DNA of 64,000 nucleotides from Gliomastix tumulicola (taxonomy: Eukaryota > Ascomycota > Sordariomycetes > Hypocreales > Bionectriaceae). Below the pieces are notes generated by a model that made no database searches, was not told where the DNA came from, and was given only the letters and a program-made list of their open reading frames with translations. How positions within the stretch are numbered: position 1 is the first letter of the stretch; each line of letters starts with the position of its first letter. Position numbers and translations under genes: made by a program. The DNA is taken from NCBI GenBank assembly GCA_001599755.1, contig BCHX01000002.1, positions 2,046,001 to 2,110,000 on the forward strand, read 5' to 3'. Of the stretch, positions 53,507 to 64,000 are shown piece by piece.

Positions 53507-56500
53507 TCACCACCCGTACGCACTCGAGCCATTGTCCTGTCCCTCATTGTGCCCGGAAATGGCGTGTTCCAGCTGATCTCTCTCCCCGCTAGATTCGCAC
53601 ATGTTTCTGAAGATACCACCGGCCTTCCGCCACAGCTCCTTCGGTGTGCCATATTCGGCGACCTGGCCTTCGTCCAACACCAGGATACGATCAAAATCGA
53701 CAACGGTGCTAAGCCGGTGGGCAATCACGATGAGCGTGCTGTTCGTGAATTCCTCCCGGATGCTGCGCTGAATGAGGGTATCCGTTGCCATGTCCACAGC
53801 CGATGTAGCCTCGTCCAGGACCATGATCTTCGGCTGTGAAACAATTGCCCGTGCGAGACACAGAAGCTGCCGCTGGCCCTGCGACAGGTTCTCGCCAGAC
53901 TCTGTGACGGGGCTCGATAGGTCACGGAAGATGTTGACGTTGGACGTAGCGACTGATTGAGCCGCAGAGCTAGACTCGCTTGCCAGTGTAGGCACCTCTG
54001 AATCAATGAGATGAACCCGACCGAGCGCGGCCCGAAGCTCTGAATCTGTTCGCTCATTGAATGGATCAAGGTTACTTCGGATTGTTCCTGAGAACAGAAC
54101 AGGATCCTGCCATTCCTTAGTTAGTTTCTGTTGCGAGCGACATTCATAGCCATCTGGGAGCGAATCAGTTACCTGGGGTATGATAGCCAGTCGAGAACGC
54201 AGATTGTGCAGGTCCATTTTTGCAATGTCCAAGCCGTCAATCAAGACAGTTCCAGAGGTTGGCTCGAGGAATCGGAACAGAGCCAGAGTCAGTGACGACT
54301 TTCCAGCACCTGTTCGGCCAATAACCCCAACTCTCTCGTTGTCAGCTACTCGGAACGAGATTCCCCTCAGCACAGGTGGAAGATCTTCAGCATAACCGAC
54401 AACAAGATCCTCGACTTCGATCCGGCCGGATGTTGGCCATGCTGCCGGCGGTGCCTCTCCGCCCTGTGACTCCGTTGGGAGCTCCGAGTACTCAATCACA
54501 CGCTCTGCCGAATTCATGTCTAGCTCAAGCTGCGAAATGTTCCTTATGGCTGAAATCATGTGGGAGGTGAAGTCGAGGGCGAATGATATCGCGAAGCCTG
54601 CCATGGCTGCATCTACGTTCGGGCTCATAATGACCACGGCTCCGATAGCTGTCGTGAACACGGTGCCAACAAGAGCCATTCGGAAGCCGAGCCAGCGACT
54701 CATAGTCCACAAGCAAACACCAGCAGAATTCCAGAGGTCTAGGTTCTTGCGCATCTGTTCGATGTAGACGTCCCTCTTCTGAAAAGCTCGGAGTGTCGAT
54801 ATTCCACGCAAAGTCGAGTTGAACAGCTCGAACACCGGAGACTTGCTCGTACTTTCAATACGCTTGATAGGTCGAGCACCGTCAAGATACTTCTTTCCAA
54901 TCATGGCAGCCATGGCAATCAGACACACTGCTGCTGGGAGAATATAGGGCGATACCAGAGTCGCAGCAACACAGACGCCGAGGAGCGTCAGAATGTGCCA
55001 GCAGAGGTTGGCCAGATTAATAGCCAAGCGCTGGTCAATGATACCAAAGTCTGAGGTCAGGCGGTTCAGAATGCGTCCCACAGGAACCGTATCTAACCAT
55101 CGCAGCGGAGTCCTCATGACTGTTGCAAGAGTCCTGCGAAATAGGATCCTGCTGCCCTTGATACTCATGAGGAAGGACCAGTAGAAGCGATAAGTTCCTA
55201 CAATCCCCATAGCGACGGAAATCCCAATATAGATCCCCAGATAGAAAGCTAGATTGCCTTTATCTTTCCTGACCGTAGCGTCCAGGGACGGTTCATGCTG
55301 CATATACCGTTGAGGGATGAGGTTGTAGACAAATCCATGGTCCGTAAGGCGTCCAATATATTCCAGACCTGCCATACCAGCTCTGGTGCTGCCATTGCTA
55401 CCAGTCCATACGCGCATCCACCAGGCGCGAAGGAGATTGCTGGTCTCGAATCCTGTGAAGAGGATGGCACACCAAGTCCAAAACGGCCAGCCACCGCAAT
55501 CTCTCATATAAGACGTGTAGATCCGCATCTTCACCATACCTCTCTCTCGGGTCTCGTCCTGGACGAACTTTTTGGGATCTTGTGCTGTCTGGGTCTCCTG
55601 GAAGGTCGAAATAGTAGCTCCATGAAGGGGATTATTGGAAGCAATATCCGTGTCCTCTTGGGGCTCGACAAGCAATGCTGTCTCCGAGTTGATGACTGTA
55701 GGCGAGGCAGCAGCTTCCTCCGTCTCGATTTGCTCAGCCTGAGGCCCGTCAGAGCTGACTAGTCGTGTCTCCTCTTGTTCTTCCGAGCCCGAAGCTAGGC
55801 CAGCGCGTAGAACTCTACCATCACCAAGTTCCAGAAAGAATTTCGTCTTAGGCCCGACTAAGCCGACGTGATGGGTGACCAAAATCCTCGTTCTTCCTTT
55901 GCATATGTCACCGCTGATGCATCTATCAAAGATTTGGCGCCCAACATGTGCATCAACAGCGCTGAATATGTCGTCGAGGATGAGAATCTCTGCACGTGAA
56001 TAAATAGCCCGGGCCAGGGAGACCCGCCACTTCTGCCCACCACTGAGATTGATGCCGTTGGCTCCCAGCTCTGTCTTGTCTCCGTCGGCCAAGATCTCAA
56101 GGTCCTTCTTCAAAGCACAGGCTTGTAAAACCTCTTCGTAGCGGGATCCTATGAGCGGGAGGCCAAAGAGGATGTTGTCCCTCAGAGAGGCACTTTCTAG
56201 CCAAGGTGTCTGTGCAACGAACGCGATGGCACCCAGGAGAATCCAGTCTCCAGGATGAGCTCTTGGATCGTGACAATCAAAGGCCGTCGGTGCTGCGGGC
56301 ATCATGATCTTTCCCTCCAGAATATCCGCCTCGCCTATTAGAGCTGAAAGAATGAGGCTCTTTCCGGTTCCGGTTTTCCCTGAAATGACAGATAGTTCGC
56401 CTCGGGGAAAAGTGAAGTTGAGTCCCCCAAGTATGAAGCGGTCCTCATCCCTGACATCGTCTTCGTCGATCGGCCAAGCAATGGCAGCATTCTCAAACGT

Positions 56501-58604
56501 AATGTCGTTTCCATCGGTAAGGACTTTCTTCATTTCCGGCCCTTTCAGATATGTCTCGATTCGTCTCGCAGACACTACGGTATCGAACGCAGTAGCGAGC
56601 ATATCAGGGAGTGCTCCAAGTGCAGACTCAAGCGACCTGAATATGCTGAGGGCAGTGAAGGCGATGGATGCCGAGAGACTCCCGTTGAGGACAGAATAGG
56701 CTGCAAGTGATGCTGCGGCCAGGAATATAGGACTGACGATCCAGCAGCTATACAAGGCCGTGTCAGCTAGAAATATTTTCCACGTCCTTTGGAGTTCCTC
56801 GTTCCTCAAATTCATAATTCGCTTTTCCCACTGCCTCTCCAGAGCGGCAAATTTGATTTGGCGGATGCCTAGCAATGCTTCGTTGAGGACAGCCACTTTC
56901 TTGTCCTTGAAACTCATCAAGTCCTCAGTGAGCCGGATATATTGCCTTGAAAAGTGAGTGTTGACGGGCAGGGTAAGCGCCCAGGTAATGATGCCCGCGA
57001 TGAATGGTAGCCAACCGATGAGCTGGATAAGGAATATGGAAAACACAAACAGTTTTCCTATACTATTGAGCATCATGAACTGGTATGCCGCAAAACCCGA
57101 AATTCTTCGGCCATCATCTCCAACAAGGTTGACAATGGCTTGACGCGACTTGAGCACGCTTGATCGTTCCTTGGTCGCAGGAGATGCGCCATCCTTCTGA
57201 GCGGTATCGCCGATGATCCCGTTGGCGTTGTCACTGTCACCCAAGGGAGCTGACTTGTCAGCCGCAATGGTCGTGTTGATGAGCTGCGCACCCTCAAGTC
57301 CGTCTGCTTCATTTGCAACCGTACTCTCTTCTGCTTGGAACTTCTCAGCTACTTTCGCGTTCTTGCGTCTGAGTGACTTCTCATAGACAAGGGCGGCGAG
57401 TTGTGCTTGAAGGGGGTTTGAAATCATAACGAGGGAGTAGTAGAGCATCCAGGCATCGAGCCACTTCATACAGATCATCAGTCAGAATGAATCTCTAGCC
57501 TCATGCAAAGATGCTTGGGGTTCATACCTGTGCTGCCATTGCGAATAGCCCAAGGAGAATGACAAGCCCCCATAGGTCACGATCCGGTGAGCCTCCTCCC
57601 CCTCGCTGTTCAAGGCTTTCAATAAGTCGCAGCATGACCCAGTACGGGGCAGCCCCAATGATACATCTGATTATTGTGACGGACCATGAGAAAGCCAACC
57701 GAGCTCTGTAGACGTGCAGAATCTGCCAGATGAGCGATCGATTGAATTCATGTCGATGCCAGTCAATCATCACTTCCTCGGCCCGGACGGAGTGGTCAGG
57801 CTGCGGGATGTCCTGGTCTTCCAAGTCACCTTTCTTACCAGCCAACTGCATGAGTGGCCAGACCCATGTCCAGGTGAACCTGCTTAAGATAGAGCAAGTC
57901 CATTGTGCGTCCACGGGCATGTCTCGAAAAAAGACAACCGGTCTTCTTGGGATAAGCAAGCTGGAGAATAGAGTTCCAAGGCCAGCCAGAATATTGATGA
58001 CCTGCAAGACTAATGCTGGGTCACCACTCTGGGCCAGGCGATCCAAGGCGACGTAGCTTTGAAGGGCAGGGACAACAATGATGGCTGCGCTGGAGAGAAA
58101 TATCCAGCGCCCAGTATCACACACTTGAACCGGGGCATGAGTTGCCATGAGGATGATGGCTTGTAGAACGACGAGGGCCTAAGAAGCAGTCGAGGATTAG
58201 TCCACCATAGCAAAAAGGCAATGAATGAGATCGAGGGCCCCATAGCCTACCCATGACACAGTGACGAGCCAGTATTCCGGTATCTGGTCTGCCTCTGCTT
58301 CAATGGCTGTCAAGACAGAGACAGCGATGGAGGTGCCAGCGCCAATGACAGAGAAGAGGAGAACAACGGCCTTGTGCCCTGTGTTGGAAAACGCGGCAAC
58401 AGCCTCGGGCGTGCTTTTGCCATCCCGGTCCTCGTAAAAGTTGTCTTTTGGTGCCCTTTTCCGGATCTGCTTCCAGAGGGTCCAAGACGGGAGAGTCGTA
58501 AGCAGAGTCACAAGCACCAGAGTTGCGATGGAGAGTGGAAGAGAAAGAGCGCGATCGCGACGTCGATCCGGGGTGAAGGCGTCCATTTTAGAATCAAACT
58601 CCAT
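53507..58604 (-). CDS. ABC transporter, ABCC (MRP) family
   Basis: Four minus-strand exons: 58604-58251, 58178-57528, 57463-54173 and 54106-53507; introns 72, 64 and 66 nt; 1631 aa. The last intron is in frame and contains no stop, so the frame looks continuous, but removing it restores the conserved IIPQDPVLFSGTIRSNLDPF. There is an N-terminal membrane segment (TMD0), two TMDs and two nucleotide-binding domains: Walker A GKTGTGKS and GRTGAGKS, signatures LSGGQKWR and the degenerate LSQGQRQL, Walker B EILILDD and KIMVLDEATS. NBD1 lacks the usual acidic catalytic residue after Walker B (LDDIFSAVD), as in other ABCC proteins. Likely an exporter of conjugates or drugs. Confidence 0.9.
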
Positions 58605-60638
58605 TGGAGAAGCCCGGAGAGTAAGAAGAATAAAGAAGAAGGCACGAGTGCTGCTCCTTCCCAAAGCAATACAAACGCGATGGTGGTTGGGCAGTCTCAG
58701 TTGGGTCTCTCCTTCCTCAGTTTGAGGAGCGGCAGCTACCAATTTAAAAGAAATACGGCAGAAGAAAAAGGAAACAGCATCACTGCCTGGTCCTAATCCT
58801 GTTCCCGGATGGAAAAATTCGGGCGAGTTTCTTCATCAAGTCTTGCGACTGCTTCACTGACGCCCTGCTACTGCAGAGGAGACCTGGACCTGAAGCACTC
58901 AAGTCGCACCAGACGCACGGTGCATCTCACCAAGACGCGGTTGTCTGCGTGTAGCCATCACTGCAGAAGCTGAAGGCTCCAGACACGGGAGCACACAACG
59001 CATGTAGTGCAGCACGAAACTCGGTGCCCAAATCGATACGTCGTTGCTGTCACGGGAAACACGCGGGCCGGCATAGCGACGCTCGGTTCTTGGGTAGGCT
59101 GCGGTCACAGATGGGGACGGCCTAAAGACTGAGAAAGAGACCTAATATCCGGGTCCGACCTTGGAGGGCACGTAGGTGAGTAGCCATGCAGAGGAGACCA
59201 AGCAAACGCCGAGCGTTGGTCGCATCGTCGGTCACTCATGTGTTGAGGTTGCTTATTCTCGCCTTTTCGAGCCGGCTTAGGCGGCTAGTGATCTTAGTCT
59301 CCGTTCCTTACCTGGAGTGGAAATTCGCTGATTGCGACGCGACTGGCAAGAGTGAGCAGTGAGTGACGGCAAGTTGACTCGTATCCAGATAGCTAAAGCA
59401 CGTTGATCGGGAGATCGGTCCAACTAGCCACTCAATCAGCGTCGCTCGGACTCGTGGGCCATGTCTTGGTCAATCACCTGCGTCGCGTCGAATCGCAGGC
59501 TGCCTCTCCTGCCAGGCTCGAGTGACACCGAAGAAGTGGTAATGCCTAGTAATGCCTAGAGCTCCATACCGGCGCAAGCTACAGCTACACCCCTCACAAT
59601 TTCCGATGTGTACATAACGAAAGTTGTGAATGAGTGGTCCGTGGTTGCAATCGGCGTTGGTGCAGAAGTGCCAAATGACGGCGGGCAACTCACACCGAAG
59701 ATGAACTAAGGACAGATGACTCGGCTAAGCCTGATTGTGATAGGCGTCTACTTTGCCTCCGACATTTGATGCTGCATTCTCAAACACGGGGCGAGGTCGG
59801 GCATCACCTGCTCCTCATCTAATGTTGGAGATTTTGTTGAGCACGTCCCCAGCTTGAACTGAAATGGGTTGAAGAGGCGGCACTTCTTGACACGCCGCAG
59901 ACGTGCTTCTTCAAGGCAGGGGGGCTGACTTAGTGCCTGCAGGAGGGTGCCAAAAAGAACTAGGCGATCCTACCTAATATTCCAGGTTCCGAGCTCTCAT
60001 TCAACAAGAAGGAGCCGTTCCAAGGCTGTCCCTTTGGGAAGGAGTTGGAAGATGACATGAGGTAGGTAGTATGCAAAAGAAAGAAAGGCAGTGCATTGTG
60101 GCCATTTCTAAACGCCTGGCAGTCAGGATCATGCATCGTAATCATCTGCTCGTTCAGTCATAGTAAGGCGTGCATGGAGGACCGTCTCACCTAAGCCTGT
60201 TAGGCGCTGTCCCTCTTTTTCTGGCCGCCTATCATCCGCTGTCCGCCAGTGCAATCGTAAGGCGACGGAATCGTGCCAGTGCCTTCAGGCGGCAAAGCCC
60301 ACTTGGAACTCTACCAAGAGTTTCGTGGATGGCTCGGAATATCACACTCGCCGCTGATGCTCTGATCACAAGTCACAACTGGTGCCATCCCCCTGAGCTA
60401 TTACTCCAACAGCTCTCTCCTCGACTCTCCCCCTCCCACAACCACAATCACAACCACTTTCCCAACCCTCAATTCGACCTCGAGCTTCGAGGGTCTCCTC
60501 CATCACGAATCACGCCCATCCCTCGATCGATCCCCGTTCCACATCCTCCACTAAACCCATCACGAGCAGCGCACGCCGACACGCCAACCACGACCGCAGC
60601 TGCGATTCGGCGCCCCATGCAGCAGGGACGATAGCACA
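58605..60638. promoter_or_regulatory. Divergent region between the ABC transporter and CAC2
   Basis: 2.03 kb with no convincing gene. AATGCCTAGTAATGCCTAG (a 10-bp direct repeat) lies near 59540-59560. The last 300 bp are CT/CA-rich (CCACAACCACAATCACAACC near 60434) and probably form the CAC2 5'UTR; an open frame of 154 codons there ends 4 nt before the CAC2 ATG. Confidence 0.4.
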
Positions 60639-62998
60639 ATGAAGGCGACGCCCCTCATCATCAATTGGCACGACCAAAACGCGCCCGTCTACTCAGCGCA
60701 CTTTGAGCCCTCGGGAAAGGGCCGTCTGGCGACCGCTGGAGGCGACAACAATGTGCGACTGTGGCAGGTCGAGGCCAACGGCCAGGACCGCAAGGCAGAG
60801 TACCTTGCAACCCTGGCCAAGCACAACCAAGCCGTCAATGTAGTTCGCTGGGCTCCCAAAGGTGAGTGACAAGCTCTCTGCAGCAGAGAAAAGCCATCAG
60901 CTGACCCCTCCTTCTCTTCCCACAGGCGAGACCCTAGCCTCTGCCGGCGACGACGGCAATGTTATCCTCTGGGTTCCCAGCGAGGCAGCCCCGGCCAACT
61001 TTGGATCCGAGGGCTTGGACGACAAGGAATCATGGCGAGCAAAACACATGTGTCGGTCTAGTGGTGCCGAGATCTATGACTTGGCGTGGTCTCCGGATGC
61101 CATGCACTTCATCATCGGCAGCATGGACAACATTGCCCGAATCTACAACGCTCAAACAGGTCAGCATCGCCTCCCATGACATGACTACTCCACGATTTTC
61201 CAGGGTCGGCAGCTAACTCAAATATGTAGGCACTCTCGTACGGCAGATCGCTGAGCATAGCCACTACGTTCAGGGCGTGACCTGGGATCCTCTAAACGAA
61301 TACATTGCGACACAATCTTCAGACCGATCCGTCCACATCTACTCTCTCAAGACCAAGGACGGCCAATATACACTTGGTTCCGACGACAAAGCACCCCGGC
61401 TCGCCAGCCATATCAAGGCAGACCTGCCTCCGAGAAGAATCTCCTCGAGCAGCCCTGCTCCCCCCGAATTTGGGCATCGTTCGCAGCTCTCCGTCATGGA
61501 CACTGCTCCTTCGATTGGTTCTCCCGTTCCCTCGACTCCAGGCACCCCAACATCGACGGCACATGCCATGAACCCTCCCAGCGTTGTCAGCCATAGCCGT
61601 CGGTCGTCCTTCTCCTCCCGCCGATCAGTATCTCCGGCACCGTCGATGCCCCTGCCAGCCGTCATGCCTATGGAGGCATCCCCAAAGCCGCACTCGACAC
61701 TAGGGCTGGGCATGAAGAATGCCAATCTATACGCCAACGAGACGTTGACGTCTTTCTTCCGACGCCTCACGTTCACTCCAGATGGCAGTCTCCTCTTGAC
61801 GCCTTCTGGACAATACCAGAATCAGCATCAGGGAGACCGAGACCTGAAGCCTAGCACTGAGGTCATCAACACGGTGTACATCTACACTCGCGGGGGGATC
61901 AACAAGCCTCCCGTTGCCCATCTCCCTGGTCACAAGAAGCCATCGGTTGTGGTGAAGTGTTCGCCGGTCATCTACTCCCTGCGTCAATCACCACCGGCCA
62001 CTCGTCATATTACCATCGATACCTCATCTGCGGATGACCCGATTCTCGCCCTCCCCGAGCCTGTGGAGCCTGTGACGAAGCCAACACCAAGTCTCTCAGT
62101 CATGGAACCACCTCCCCCACCCTCGTCAGTCCCTGCTGACGCCAGCGGTGCGACCCCAACCAAGAGCGAGACCGGTTCGGCTACGCCGGGTCCGAAGCCG
62201 GCATTCTCCCTCGAGTACCGGATAGTGTATGCCGTCGCCACCCAGGACTCGGTCCTTCTATATGATACCCAGCAAAAGACGCCTATCTGCGTCGTGAGCA
62301 ACCTGCATTGCGCCACGTTCACCGACCTTGCTTGGTAAGAACACCCTAAGCCAGCCAACACAGAATGATTATTGCTAACAAACATCAGGTCGAGCGACGG
62401 ACTCACCCTCGTGATATCCTCGTCCGATGGTTTCTGTTCCACCCTTTCGTTCGCATCGGGCGAGCTCGGCGAGGTATACAAGGGCGAGGTCGGACCGCCA
62501 AAGACGAACTCATCCACGGCACAGCCGGCAGCCACGAATGTGTCAGCCTCAGCCCAGAATACGCCAACTCCCACTCCTACTACACAATTCGCGCCGCCAT
62601 CTCCATTCCCTATTAGCGGTCAACAGCCCAGCCGGTCATCGGTGAGCTCAATTACGGCGCCCTCGCCTCCGCCGTCGACGTCCTTTACATCTCAGCGGCC
62701 TCACTCGCCTGCACGGTCGAACTCGACGTCGTCCATTGCCACACAGTCCTCAGTGGTGCCTTCCAACGTGGTGAACAACCCGCCACTCATTAGCGGAAAT
62801 ATCCCAAGCATCGCGGCGGCCAACTCGAGCAAGGTCACCGGTGTGCCGGTTACAACACCCCCAGAGACCCCTCGAAGCGCCACCGGTAGTGTAGCGGGAA
62901 CCAAGCGTGATGCGAGCGAGAGCGAGAAGGAGGAGCCCAAGGAGCCCAAGAAAAGGCGGATCGCCCCGACCCAGGTCAAGCCTGAACCTCAGGCCTAG
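60639..62998 (+). CDS. CAC2: CAF-1 subunit Cac2 (p60, WD40)
   Basis: Four exons, 60639-60861, 60926-61159, 61230-62334 and 62389-62998; introns 64, 70 and 54 nt; 723 aa. It starts MKATPLIINWHDQNAPVYSA, the conserved CAF-1 p60/HIR start, followed by WD40 blades (RLATAGGDNNVRLWQVEA, TLASAGDDGNVILWVPSE, AEIYDLAWSPDAMHFIIGSM). A serine/proline-rich insert (about 250-320) interrupts the propeller, and blades resume with SFFRRLTFTPDGSLLLTPSG. The C-terminus is disordered and ends with a KKRR nuclear-signal-like motif. Cac2 is part of the replication-coupled H3-H4 assembly complex. Confidence 0.92.
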
Positions 62999-63321
62999 AC
63001 AGAGTGTCGGTAGCTCTTTGTAAAACATGACTTGCGTAGACGGGACACGGTTTCGAGGGCATACAGCATACGCTCCCAATACAATGGGAAGTTCCTGGAT
63101 TTTAAGGGTTTTTAGCGGGCAAGGGGTTAGCACACACAGCTTTTTTTGGAGTTTGCACAGGCAGGCGTTTTCACTGTACGTTTGGGTGTTTCGGACCAAT
63201 TTACATCAGGCTTCTTCTTATCACCTCGGACGCCTCGTTCTTTCCAGTTACTAGTTCAGACGCCATCAATAGTTACAGCAATATAGGAAATGAAAGGTCG
63301 CTCATGAAAAAACAGTGATGC
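62999..63321. other. Convergent 3' intergenic region
   Basis: 323 bp between the stop of CAC2 and the stop of the convergent unknown gene. No gene or RNA is seen. Confidence 0.4.
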
Positions 63322-64000
63322 TCAGTTGAGGATCGGATTCCATCCCTTTCGTGGCACGAAGCCAACAACGCCTTCGTCTTCAAGGACCTCTTTCCCGCGT
63401 CTTCCCGTTACAACGCTCCGCTCATGATCAGCGCCGTGGACATGGAAAGGCCACGGCAAGCGCTGATCTGTCTCCGGCTGGGTATCACCCGCTCCATCAC
63501 TCTGGTTTGATGGCAGGCTCCAGCGATTCTTAACCCTCTCAAAGCCACACGCCGACCTTTCCAGTGACAAATACCACCTCCGCTGGTGGACGCTGCCGAT
63601 TGTATTCGAGGCGCCCGGGTACGCATTCGTCCGCCGGACCTGCTCGTCCTCGAGTTCCCTGATCTCCCTCTCCATCGCGGAGACATTCTCATCCCCATTC
63701 ACCTCTTGTTGGGGGGCCACAGCGCCGTCCTCGCCACTGCTCTCTTCGTCGTCACTCCTGTCTGTTGACGAAGCTCTTTCGACTACCGGTGTCTTCCCCT
63801 TCCTCCGCGTCGTCCTCCGCGTGGAGGCCATGGACCTGACGCTCTTGGCCCGGCCGGAGGCATCCTCGCTCTTGATGAGACGCAGGTTCAGCACGTAGGG
63901 GTCCGGGAGCTTGGTGCCGTGCAGCCGGAGCCGGATCTTGCGATTCTTGAACGCGGCATGGAGAAGATCCTGCTGCGTCGGGGCTCCCGTAGGCGAGTCC
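63322..64000 (-). CDS. Unknown fungal protein, 3' part; extends past the window
   Basis: The minus-strand frame is open from the window edge (first full codon at 63999) to a stop at 63322-63324, giving about 225 residues of the C-terminal part. It reads NRKIRLRLHGTKLPDPYVLN, then a basic and acidic disordered stretch (TTRRKGKTPVV, DRSDDEESSGEDG), then YLSLERSACGFERVKNRW and finally FHVHGADHERSVVTGRRG and GFVPRKGWNPILN. The end looks conserved, but I recognise no family. The start lies outside the window. Confidence 0.6.
   Translation of the reverse strand, partial: DSPTGAPTQQDLLHAAFKNRKIRLRLHGTKLPDPYVLNLRLIKSEDASGRAKSVRSMASTRRTTRRKGKTPVVERASSTDRSDDEESSGEDGAVAPQQEVNGDENVSAMEREIRELEDEQVRRTNAYPGASNTIGSVHQRRWYLSLERSACGFERVKNRWSLPSNQSDGAGDTQPETDQRLPWPFHVHGADHERSVVTGRRGKEVLEDEGVVGFVPRKGWNPILN

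Noticed and set aside
60170..60634. 154-codon frame just before CAC2
   Set aside because: CT/CA-rich leader sequence with proline/histidine-rich translation, ending 4 nt before the CAC2 ATG; most likely 5'UTR. Its start region has no promoter features.

Overview
The window is nuclear DNA of a filamentous ascomycete (Pezizomycotina, most likely Sordariomycetes). The evidence is many short introns of about 54-161 nt with GTATGT/GTGAGT donors, CTAAC/CTGAC branch points and CAG/TAG acceptors, plus fungal versions of the conserved genes (ATG14, ATG6, SPC7, an SCM3-like gene, PIG-U/GAB1, SAM37, URI/BUD27, CAC2). No AT-rich RIP-damaged transposon and no rRNA or tRNA gene was recognised. All gene models were read by hand from frames and splice sites, so exon coordinates are predictions.

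Layout. 1-11,073 has no convincing long gene; its best feature is a TATA-bearing transcription unit at 7.7-9.0 kb with a long CA-rich leader and a 34-codon proline-rich ORF. 11.07-25.3 kb is a dense housekeeping block: SAM37 (+), GAB1/PIG-U (-), URI/BUD27 (+), a 57-aa cysteine-rich gene (+), a twin CX9C protein (-), RPS11/uS17 (-) and the kinetochore gene SPC7 (+). 26.1-34.7 kb is the unusual part. A gene with an 11-bp-phased promoter repeat and a 5'UTR intron encodes an N-terminal membrane region followed by a long acidic tail, interrupted by one in-frame TAG. It is followed by a spliced, apparently noncoding stretch that turns into about 4 kb of back-to-back hairpins. 34.97-64 kb returns to ordinary genes: ATG14 (-), two small fungal genes (+), CKA1 (+), an SCM3-like gene (-), ATG6 (+), an AAA ATPase (+), a CxxC/WW/Q-rich protein (-), an ABCC transporter (-), CAC2 (+) and the 3' part of an unknown gene (-).

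Functional themes. ATG14 and ATG6 are two subunits of the autophagy-specific PI3-kinase complex I and lie about 9 kb apart. SPC7 and the SCM3-like gene both serve the centromere/kinetochore, and CAC2 is a histone chaperone subunit. CKA1 has two helically phased repeat arrays in its upstream region, one made of CCAAT boxes.

The main candidate for something undescribed is the hairpin array at about 30.6-34.7 kb. I count roughly 40 stems of 6-18 bp, often directly abutting, with loops almost devoid of G on the + strand. Stem imperfections are overwhelmingly G-U wobbles when read as + strand RNA, and neighbouring stems are related with both arms changed in step. This pattern suggests selection on a structured + strand RNA.
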